Translations under genes and position numbers: made by a program
Shown here: positions 1 through 5,253 of the stretch, piece by piece
Numbering within the stretch: position 1 is the stretch's first letter
How the letters are laid out: each line of letters opens with the position of its first letter
Assembly (NCBI GenBank): GCA_965653225.1
Contig: CBFGZI010000139.1
Span: 1 to 9,279 of the forward strand
DNA length: 9,279 nucleotides
Origin: JALZDI01 sp965653225
Lineage (GTDB): Bacteria; Actinomycetota; Actinomycetes; Propionibacteriales; Nocardioidaceae
Direction of reading: 5' to 3'
Notes under the pieces: generated by a model
The model's database searches: none
Told to the model about the DNA's origin: nothing
Seen by the model: only the letters and a program-made list of their open reading frames with translations

Positions 1-292
1 CGAAGACCATGTCGGCGCCCTTGAGCACCTCCTCGATCTCCTCGGCGTGGTCGTCGGCGGCCTTGCCGCCGACCTCGGGCTGAGCGCCGGCGCCGAGGCC
101 GCGCGTGAGCTCACGTCCGATGTCGAGCTTGACGTCGGCGTCGCTCATCAGCAACGCCTGGGCGTCCGTGTTGATCGCGATGAACTCGACGCCCTTGAGG
201 CCAACCTCGATCATCCGGTTGACCGCGTTCACGCCACCGCCGCCGATGCCGACGACCTTGATGACCGCTAGGTAGTTCTGCGGTGCTGCCAC
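1..292 (-). CDS. ftsZ: Cell division protein FtsZ, N-terminal part (gene runs off the left edge)
   Basis: FtsZ is the tubulin-like GTPase that polymerises into the Z-ring at mid-cell and recruits the divisome. Only the first 97 codons are present; the gene continues beyond base 1. Visible are NYLAVIKVVGIGGGG (residues 6-20, with the glycine-rich nucleotide loop at 15-20), NAVNRMI at 22-28, INTDAQALL at 40-48 and RGLGAGA at 64-70. All are highly conserved FtsZ signatures and are close to the mycobacterial and streptomycete sequence. The GGGTGTG tubulin signature would lie just outside the window. The start is GTG at 292, chosen because the family's N-terminus aligns there and an AGAGG Shine-Dalgarno lies 8 bases upstream. 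The gene follows ftsQ after a 379-base spacer with no ftsA between, as is usual in Actinobacteria. That spacer holds a promoter-like element, so ftsZ probably has its own transcription besides read-through. The identity is certain; only the C-terminal part is unknown. Confidence 0.98.
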   Translation of the reverse strand, partial: MAAPQNYLAVIKVVGIGGGGVNAVNRMIEVGLKGVEFIAINTDAQALLMSDADVKLDIGRELTRGLGAGAQPEVGGKAADDHAEEIEEVLKGADMVF

Positions 293-300
293 GACGAGCG

Positions 301-306
301 CCTCTC
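301..306 (-). promoter_or_regulatory. Ribosome binding site of ftsZ
   Basis: On the minus strand the sequence reads GAGAGG, then eight bases, then the GTG start at 292. This supports the GTG start; no other in-frame start with comparable spacing lies near the conserved N-terminus. Confidence 0.7.
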
Positions 307-323
307 GCTTGTATGTGTGCCAC

Positions 324-339
324 CGCCGCGTCCGCGGCG
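324..339 (-). other. Small GC hairpin in the ftsZ leader
   Basis: CGCCGC (324-329) and GCGGCG (334-339) form a 6-base stem with a 4-base loop. The hairpin lies between the promoter-like element and the ftsZ ribosome binding site, with about 17 bases between stem and Shine-Dalgarno. In so GC-rich a sequence it may be chance. Confidence 0.3.
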
Positions 340-375
340 ATGCCTCGGCCAGTGGGGAAGGTGGATCCTGGTCCA

Positions 376-398
376 ACCCTCACCCTCAAGTAGAGGGT
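376..398. repeat. Three ACCCTC elements: tandem pair plus inverted copy (possible operator)
   Basis: On the plus strand ACCCTC occurs at 376-381 and 382-387, directly adjacent, and its inverse GAGGGT occurs at 393-398. The last two form a perfect 6-base inverted repeat around the 5-base centre AAGTA. The block overlaps the TATAAC element and lies just downstream of TTGACA, where a repressor or activator of ftsZ could bind, or where the initial transcript could fold. The repeat structure is seen directly; the operator role is inference. Confidence 0.5.
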
Positions 399-412
399 TA
401 TAGTTATGTCAA
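397..412 (-). promoter_or_regulatory. Candidate ftsZ promoter elements
   Basis: On the minus strand TTGACA (412-407, an exact sigma-70-type -35 hexamer) is followed four bases later by TATAAC (402-397, five of six matches to a -10 hexamer). The two are too close to act as a pair. With the usual 17-base spacing, TTGACA would face TTGAGG (389-384), a poor -10. TATAAC would face weak -35 sequences around 420-427. So either hexamer alone could belong to a promoter, and the exact start site is undecided. The stretch is conspicuously AT-rich for this genome and lies about 105-120 bases upstream of the ftsZ start codon. A housekeeping-type promoter here is plausible but unproven. Confidence 0.45.
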
Positions 413-463
413 CCTGGAACCGTTGACGGGGAAGTTACGCGAGATGCCAGGAGCGGCCCAAAG

Positions 464-482
464 CAACACGCCGCGCGTGTTG
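464..482. repeat. Perfect 19-base palindrome in the ftsQ-ftsZ spacer
   Basis: CAACACGC (464-471) and GCGTGTTG (475-482) are exact reverse complements separated by CGC. In RNA this is an 8-base stem with a triloop; in DNA it is a dyad suited to a dimeric regulator. On the minus strand the stem is followed by CTTTGGG, too few T residues for a convincing intrinsic terminator. It lies about 50 bases upstream of the promoter-like TTGACA. Confidence 0.5.
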
Positions 483-545
483 TGAGGTCGTGGGAAATTC
501 GTTGCGGGCTGGCTGAGGCGCGGCACTTCCCGCCGCGTTCAAGGG

Positions 546-573
546 CTTCCCACCCGCTGCAGGGGGTGGGAGG
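546..573. repeat. Strong GC hairpin between ftsQ and ftsZ
   Basis: CCCACCC (549-555) pairs perfectly with GGGTGGG (564-570) around an 8-base loop containing CTGCAG. Three further pairs outward (one of them G-T) extend the stem to ten pairs. It lies about 100 bases past the ftsQ stop. There is no T-tract on either side, so it does not look like a classical Rho-independent terminator. It could stabilise the 3' end of the upstream mRNA, slow transcription, or serve as a non-canonical terminator. Confidence 0.45.
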
Positions 574-671
574 GTCAGGGAACAGGCGGTTACATCCCTT
601 CCCTTGTCGGGCGCCCAACCGGGGCACGCGCTACCCCGCGCATGACTGGGGCCGAAGCGAGAAACCGAACC

Positions 672-1415
672 TCAGCCCACATTCAGCGTCGGCGACCCGG
701 GCACGCTGACGTCGTACACCTGCGCCTTGCGGTGCAGCAGCGCGGACAGCACCCGCGCCTTCAGCCGCGAGCTCTCGGAGCTCCCCCAGACCACGCGGCG
801 GCCGTCCTGCAGCCGAAGCTCGATCGAGTCCATGGTGTCGGCGTCCACCTCGGACACCCGACTGACCAGCCGGTGCGGCAGGGCGGCCACCACCGCGGCG
901 GCCTCGGTCGCGGCGTCGTGGGCGACGGCGGGCTGCGTGCCGATCGTCATCACCGGCAGCCGCTTCTGCGGCTCGCTCACGGTGCGGTACATCACGCCCT
1001 TGGCGTCGATCAGCCGGTATGTCCCGCCGGACCGCACCGCGGCCACGGGGGTGCGCTCGGTGACGTCGATCGAGACCGTGTGCGGCCAGGACCGGCTGAT
1101 GTCGGCGTGGTCCACGACCGGCAGCCGCTCGATGCGCGCCTGCACCTGGTCGACGTCGACACGGGCCAGCGGCTCCCCCAGCGGCACGGCTGCGGCCCTG
1201 GTGACCGTGTCGACCGGGACGGTGCGGACGCCGGCGACGTGGACGTCGCGAACCGCCAGGACTCTGGAGAAGAACACCAGCCAGACAGCACCGGCCACCG
1301 TCGACAACACCAACAGCAGCAAGAACAGGCGCCGCAGGTTCGCCCAGCGGCGCGCCCAGGCACGGCGCGCGAACCGTCGCCTGCTCGACCGCACCCGCGG
1401 GCTGGGCCGGCTCAC
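672..1415 (-). CDS. ftsQ: Cell division protein FtsQ (DivIB family)
   Basis: FtsQ is a bitopic membrane protein that, with FtsL and FtsB, links the Z-ring to septal peptidoglycan synthesis. It does not itself catalyse a reaction. The 247-residue product has a strongly Arg-rich cytosolic N-terminus (residues 3-29) and one transmembrane helix (about 29-50, LFLLLLVLSTVAGAVWLVFF). An extracytoplasmic POTRA domain follows (about 55-124, with VRDVHVAGV at 55-63 and SIDVTERTPVA at 115-125), then the FtsQ beta domain (about 126-241). Length and layout are normal for actinobacterial FtsQ. The start is GTG at 1415, which overlaps the murC TGA as GTGA, suggesting translational coupling; the upstream Shine-Dalgarno (GGGGAC) is weak. 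Position between murC and ftsZ is the classical actinobacterial order. It is the last gene of the tightly packed run. Confidence 0.96.
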   Translation of the reverse strand: MSRPSPRVRSSRRRFARRAWARRWANLRRLFLLLLVLSTVAGAVWLVFFSRVLAVRDVHVAGVRTVPVDTVTRAAAVPLGEPLARVDVDQVQARIERLPVVDHADISRSWPHTVSIDVTERTPVAAVRSGGTYRLIDAKGVMYRTVSEPQKRLPVMTIGTQPAVAHDAATEAAAVVAALPHRLVSRVSEVDADTMDSIELRLQDGRRVVWGSSESSRLKARVLSALLHRKAQVYDVSVPGSPTLNVG

Positions 1416-2848
1416 CCGGTGTCCCCGCTGTCACCGGAACGCGCGGACAACGCGGACAGCACCTCCGGCGCCAGCCGGGTCACATCGCCCGCGCCGAGCG
1501 TGAGCACGATGTCGCCCGGGCCGGCCAGGCCGACCAGGAGCGGCACCACCCGCTCGCGCTCCGGCTCGTACACCGCCTCGGCCCCGCCGGCGGGCACCTG
1601 GCGCACGATCAGGCCGCCGTCGACACCGGGCTCGGGGTCCTCACGCGCGGCGTATACGTCCATCACGACCACCGCGTCGGCCAGCGACAGCGCCTGCGCC
1701 ATCTGCGTGGCGAACACCCGCGTGCGGCTGTACATGTGCGGCTGGAAGCACACGACCAGCCGCCCGCCGTCGGCGAGGGTGCGACCGGCGACGATGTCGG
1801 CCCGGATCTCGGTCGGGTGGTGCGCGTAGCTGTCGTAGACCCGGACGCCGTCGGCGGTGCCCTTCAGCTCCATCCGCCGGCGGGTGCCGGTGAACCCCTC
1901 CAGCCCCCTTCGCAGGCTGTCGAAGGCGTAGCCGAGCTCGAGCCCGGCGGCCAGCGCGCAGCCGGCGTCGAGCACGTAGTGCATGCCGGGGATCTGCAAC
2001 GTAACGCGGCCGAGCACGTCACCGTCGCGGACCACCTCGAACGTCGACGTCGCCGCCGCGAAGGTGACGTCGCGCACGCACAGGTCAGCGTCCTCGCTCG
2101 CGCCGACCTCCACCACGCGCAGCCCGCGGCCACGCGCTACGTCCGCCAGGCGCCGGGCGCCGGTGTCGTCGACGCAGCACACCACGAACCCGTCAGGGTC
2201 GATGCGCCCCAGGAACTCCTCGAAGGCCGCGAAGTAGGCCGCCTCATCACCCCAGTTGTCGAGGTGGTCGGCCTCGACGTTGGTCACGACCGCGGCGGAC
2301 GGCGAGTAGACCAGGAACGCGCCGTCGCTCTCGTCGGCCTCGGCCACGAACACCTCGCCGGCGCCGTCGTGCGCGTTGGTGCCCGACACGGTCAGCTCGC
2401 CGCCGATGGCGTACGACGGGTCGGCGTCGGCGGCCAGCAGCGCCACCGTGAGCAGGGACGTGGTCGTGGTCTTGCCGTGCGTGCCCGCCACGGCGACGAC
2501 CCGGCGGTCGCGCATCACCGCGTCCAGCCCGGACGACCGCGGTAGCACCAGCAGCCCGCGCCGCTGCGCCTCCACGACCTCGGGGTTGTCCTCGCGCACC
2601 GCGGTCGAGACGACCAGCGTGTCGGCGTCGGCGACGTGGTCGGCGTCGTGCCCCACGAACACCCTGGCTCCGCGGTCGGCGAGGTCCTCCAGCACCGGCG
2701 ACGCGCTGGCGTCGCTGCCCGAGACGGTCACCCCGCGGGCCAGCATGATGCGGGCGATGGCCGACAGCCCGGCCCCGCCGATGCCGACGAAGTGCACCCG
2801 GCCGAGGTCGGCCAGCGGCACCGGCGCGGGCGGCAGCGGCACCCTCAC
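1412..2848 (-). CDS. murC: UDP-N-acetylmuramate--L-alanine ligase MurC
   Basis: MurC is the cytosolic ATP-dependent ligase that adds L-alanine to UDP-MurNAc, the first peptide step of peptidoglycan precursor synthesis. The 478-residue product shows the three Mur ligase domains in order. The UDP-binding Rossmann domain carries GIGGAGLS at 22-29. The ATPase domain has the P-loop AGTHGKTTTT at 121-130, then ADESDGAFL and NVEADHLDNWG. The C-terminal domain has YDSYAHHPTEI, FQPHMYSRT and LTLGAGDV. The AHHPTE and GTHGKTT wording separates MurC from MurD, MurE and MurF. The start is GTG at 2848, overlapping the murG stop as GTGA, with GGGGAG six bases upstream; this gives the normal family length. 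A longer reading to 4150 in the same frame stays open through murG but has no Mur homology there, so it is not used. The 3' end overlaps ftsQ by 4 bases. Confidence 0.97.
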   Translation of the reverse strand: MRVPLPPAPVPLADLGRVHFVGIGGAGLSAIARIMLARGVTVSGSDASASPVLEDLADRGARVFVGHDADHVADADTLVVSTAVREDNPEVVEAQRRGLLVLPRSSGLDAVMRDRRVVAVAGTHGKTTTTSLLTVALLAADADPSYAIGGELTVSGTNAHDGAGEVFVAEADESDGAFLVYSPSAAVVTNVEADHLDNWGDEAAYFAAFEEFLGRIDPDGFVVCCVDDTGARRLADVARGRGLRVVEVGASEDADLCVRDVTFAAATSTFEVVRDGDVLGRVTLQIPGMHYVLDAGCALAAGLELGYAFDSLRRGLEGFTGTRRRMELKGTADGVRVYDSYAHHPTEIRADIVAGRTLADGGRLVVCFQPHMYSRTRVFATQMAQALSLADAVVVMDVYAAREDPEPGVDGGLIVRQVPAGGAEAVYEPERERVVPLLVGLAGPGDIVLTLGAGDVTRLAPEVLSALSARSGDSGDTG

Positions 2849-3999
2849 GAGCCGCTCCCCGCGACCTCGAGCACCATCTCCGCGAGCCGCTCGTCGGCGT
2901 CGCGCGGGATCAGGCCCTCCGCCGCGGCGCCCATCCGCGACAGGCGCTCGGGGTCGGTCAGCAGCGGCGGCACGTGCTCGCCCACCCATTCCGGGGTGAG
3001 CGCGGCGTCGTCGACGAGCAGTCCGCCGCCGGCATCGACGACCGCCTTGGCGTTGAACGCCTGCTCGCCGTTGCCGTGCGGCAGCGGGACGAACACCGCG
3101 GGGATCCCGAGCGAGGCGACCTCGGTGACCGTGTTGGAGCCGCAGCGGCACACCATCGCGTCGGCCGCGGAGTACGCGAGGTCCATCCGGTCGACGTACG
3201 GCACCACGACGTAAGGCGGGTCGTCGCGCTGCGGGGTCACCCAGAGAGCGCCCTTCGGCCCGGCCTCCTGCCGCACCTGAACGCCCGCGTCGGCGAGCGC
3301 GCGCGCCGCGCCGCCCACCGCCTCGGTCAGCCGGCGGGCGCCCTGCGAGCCGCCGGTGACCAGCAGGGTCGGGCGGTCGGGCTCGAGGCCGAACGCTTCG
3401 CGCGCCTTCGGGCGCAGCGCGTTGCGGTCGGTGTCGGAGATCAGCTTGCGGATGGGCAGCCCGGTGTAGCGGGCGTGCCGCAGCTCGGTGTCGGGGAACG
3501 ACGTGGCGACGTTCGAGGTGCACACCCGGGCGGCGAACCGGTTCGCCACGCCCGGCAGCGCGTTGCCCTCGTGCGCGACCAGCGGCACGCCGCGGCGCTT
3601 CGCCACGACATACGCCGGCACCGACACGTAGCCGCCGAAGCCGACGACGACGTCGGGCTGGACGCGCTCGAACACCTCGTGCGTCGCGCGTACCGCGCCC
3701 CGCAGCCGGCCCGGGAGCCGGACCAGGTCGGCACCGGGACTCCGCGGCAGCGGCACCGGCGGGATCAGCTCCAGCGGCAGCCCGGCCTCGGGGATGACCC
3801 GCACCTCGATCCCCCGCGGCGTGCCCAGCGCGGTCATCTGCGCGTCGGGGCGCATCCGGCGCAGCGCGTCGGCGGTCGCGATCAGCGGCGAGGTGTGGCC
3901 GGCGGTGCCGCCGCCGGCCATCAGGACACGCAGACCCGGGGAGCGACCGGTGTCGGCAGGAACACTGTCGGCTGGCACGGTGCCATCTTCCCGGGTCAT
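2845..3999 (-). CDS. murG: Undecaprenyldiphospho-muramoylpentapeptide beta-N-acetylglucosaminyltransferase MurG
   Basis: MurG is a GT-B glycosyltransferase of family GT28 on the inner face of the membrane. It transfers GlcNAc from UDP-GlcNAc to lipid I, giving lipid II. The 384-residue product has the N-terminal glycine loop GGGTAGH at 29-35, GFGGYVSVPAY at 120-130, HEGNALPGVAN at 143-153, GGSQGARR at 216-223, and the C-terminal UDP-sugar region CRCGSNTVTE at 284-293 followed by PLPHGNGEQ at 305-313. Where E. coli has HEQN this protein has HEGN, and CRSGA is replaced by CRCGS. The ATG at 3999 overlaps the ftsW stop as ATGA. Its Shine-Dalgarno (GAGG) sits unusually close, so the GTG seven codons downstream (residue 8, preceded by GGGAAG) is a possible alternative start. 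The first 22 residues are polar and poorly conserved, so both fit. It ends in a GTGA overlap with murC. Confidence 0.96.
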   Translation of the reverse strand: MTREDGTVPADSVPADTGRSPGLRVLMAGGGTAGHTSPLIATADALRRMRPDAQMTALGTPRGIEVRVIPEAGLPLELIPPVPLPRSPGADLVRLPGRLRGAVRATHEVFERVQPDVVVGFGGYVSVPAYVVAKRRGVPLVAHEGNALPGVANRFAARVCTSNVATSFPDTELRHARYTGLPIRKLISDTDRNALRPKAREAFGLEPDRPTLLVTGGSQGARRLTEAVGGAARALADAGVQVRQEAGPKGALWVTPQRDDPPYVVVPYVDRMDLAYSAADAMVCRCGSNTVTEVASLGIPAVFVPLPHGNGEQAFNAKAVVDAGGGLLVDDAALTPEWVGEHVPPLLTDPERLSRMGAAAEGLIPRDADERLAEMVLEVAGSGS

Positions 4000-5240
4000 C
4001 GTCCTCGCTGTCGTGGTACCAGGCCCCAGCGCACGGCGAGGCTCTGCTCATGATGTGCGCGCCAGGCCACGTCGGCTCCGGGCTCGGTCCTCGCCAGGCT
4101 GGTGAGCAGTCCCAGAGCCACCACGGTCGGCACCAGCGCTGAGCCACCATAAGACACCAGCGGCAGCGGGATGCCGATGACCGGCAGCAGCCCGAGCACC
4201 ATGCCCATGTTGATCAGCGCCTGTGAGGTAAGCCATACCGCGATCCCGGCTGCGGCGTAGCGCGCGAAGGGGTCCTTGGTCCGGGTGGCGATGCGCAGCC
4301 CGGCGTAGCCCAGCACGCCGAACAGCGCCAGCACCACCAACGTGCCGAACAGCCCGAGCTCCTCGCCGATGATCGCGAAGATGAAGTCGTTGTGCGCCTC
4401 CGGGAGCTTGCCCTCCCACTTCTGCGTGCTGGCGCCGAGGCCCACGCCCCACCAGCCGCCGTTGGCCAGCGCGAAGAAGCCGTGCGCCGCCTGCCAGCCG
4501 GTGTCCTGGTAGTCGGCGAAGGGGTTGACGAAGTTCGTCAGCCGCTCGACCCGGCTCGAGCTCAGCGACACCAGGAACATCGCGAACGCACCGATGGCCA
4601 GGAAGGCTCCGACGAACAGGCGCAGTGGGGCGCCCACGACGTAGACCATGCCGAGGATGACCGCGAACAGCACCAGCGCGGTGCCGAGGTCGTGCTCCCC
4701 GACGATCAGGCCGGCGACGACGATCGCCACCGGCGCCGCCGGCCACAGCAGCTGCCGCCACTCGTTGAGTCGCCGCCCCTTGCGCTGGTAGGTCATGGCC
4801 AGCCACAGCACCAGCGCGAGCTTGGCGAGCTCGGAGGGCTGGATGCGGAACGGCCCGCCGAACGACACCCAGTTGCGGTTGCCGTTGACCTCGATGCCCA
4901 GCGGTGTGTACGTGAGCAGCAGCAGCACGATGCTGCCGAGCAGGAACAGCCCGGACATCCGCTTGACCAGCGACAGTGGCAGCCGCGCCGCCACCCAGGC
5001 GCACGGCAGCGCCACCACCACCCAGACCAGCTGGCGGAGGAAGATCGAGTACGAGCTTCCGGTCTCGTAGGCGGAGATGACGCTGGAGGCGCTGAGCACC
5101 ATCACCAGCCCGAGCGCGAGCAGCAGCCCGGTGACCCCGCGTACGAGGTGGTAGGAGGTCAGGGGCCGGTCGAGGGTGCGTCCTACTGCGGCGACGAAGC
5201 CACCGTCGGAGCCTCCGCGCTCCCCGGTCGTCGTGGCCAC
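3996..5240 (-). CDS. ftsW: Septal peptidoglycan glycosyltransferase FtsW (SEDS family)
   Basis: FtsW is the polytopic SEDS enzyme that polymerises lipid II into septal glycan, working with a class B penicillin-binding protein (FtsI). That gene is not in the window. The 414-residue product has about ten transmembrane helices spread between residues 34 and 385. Family landmarks are NGNRNWVSFG at 119-128, QPSELAKLALVLWLA at 134-148, GEHDLGTALVLF at 181-192, the LPEAHNDFIFAIIGEELG segment at 279-296 and GIPLPLVSYGGSA at 356-368. D285 in that segment matches the Asp essential in SEDS proteins (E. coli RodA D262, FtsW D297). The start is GTG at 5240, preceded five bases upstream by AGGAGGGG. In-frame sequence further upstream lies inside murD and has no FtsW similarity. 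Eleven bases separate it from murD; it overlaps murG by 3 bases. RodA is the main alternative, but the mur/fts context and the septal-type neighbourhood favour FtsW. Confidence 0.96.
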   Translation of the reverse strand: MATTTGERGGSDGGFVAAVGRTLDRPLTSYHLVRGVTGLLLALGLVMVLSASSVISAYETGSSYSIFLRQLVWVVVALPCAWVAARLPLSLVKRMSGLFLLGSIVLLLLTYTPLGIEVNGNRNWVSFGGPFRIQPSELAKLALVLWLAMTYQRKGRRLNEWRQLLWPAAPVAIVVAGLIVGEHDLGTALVLFAVILGMVYVVGAPLRLFVGAFLAIGAFAMFLVSLSSSRVERLTNFVNPFADYQDTGWQAAHGFFALANGGWWGVGLGASTQKWEGKLPEAHNDFIFAIIGEELGLFGTLVVLALFGVLGYAGLRIATRTKDPFARYAAAGIAVWLTSQALINMGMVLGLLPVIGIPLPLVSYGGSALVPTVVALGLLTSLARTEPGADVAWRAHHEQSLAVRWGLVPRQRGR

Positions 5241-5245
5241 CTCGA

Positions 5246-5253
5246 CCCCTCCT
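5246..5253 (-). promoter_or_regulatory. Strong ribosome binding site of ftsW
   Basis: AGGAGGGG on the minus strand overlaps the murD stop codon (TAG, 5254-5252) and lies five bases before the ftsW GTG. It is the closest match to the anti-Shine-Dalgarno sequence in the window. It fixes the ftsW start against a reading frame that remains open far upstream. Confidence 0.8.

Larger units (their letters stand above)
293..671 (-). other. Long ftsQ-ftsZ spacer, no gene seen
   Basis: These 379 bases between the ftsQ stop and the ftsZ start hold no ORF with a recognisable product on either strand. From ftsQ towards ftsZ I see: a small GC stem (CGGGG/CCCCG, 620-638), a strong GC hairpin (546-573), a perfect 8-base palindrome with a 3-base centre (464-482), an AT-richer promoter-like stretch with repeated ACCCTC elements (376-412), a short leader hairpin (324-339) and the ftsZ ribosome binding site. 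It is the only sizeable non-coding interval in an otherwise tightly packed operon. In other actinobacteria the ftsQ-ftsZ spacer is where ftsZ-specific promoters map (Streptomyces is the known example). That this spacer does the same job is inference. Confidence 0.8.

Noticed and set aside
464..573. Classical Rho-independent terminator after ftsQ
   Set aside because: Two good stems exist, but neither is followed by a T-run on the minus or plus strand, so they are listed only as inverted repeats.
409..709. Small ORFs (72-75 codons) on both strands in the ftsQ-ftsZ spacer
   Set aside because: They have no ribosome binding site worth naming and no motif, and they span the inverted repeats; no support as genes.
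642..1829. 395-codon plus-strand ORF opposite ftsQ and the end of murC
   Set aside because: It is antisense to clear genes, with Arg/His/Gly-rich sequence without motifs; a composition shadow.
1412..4150. 912-residue reading of murC extended through murG
   Set aside because: The extra N-terminal part is Arg/Ala low-complexity sequence in the wrong frame of murG. The GTG at 2848 with its ribosome binding site gives the normal MurC.
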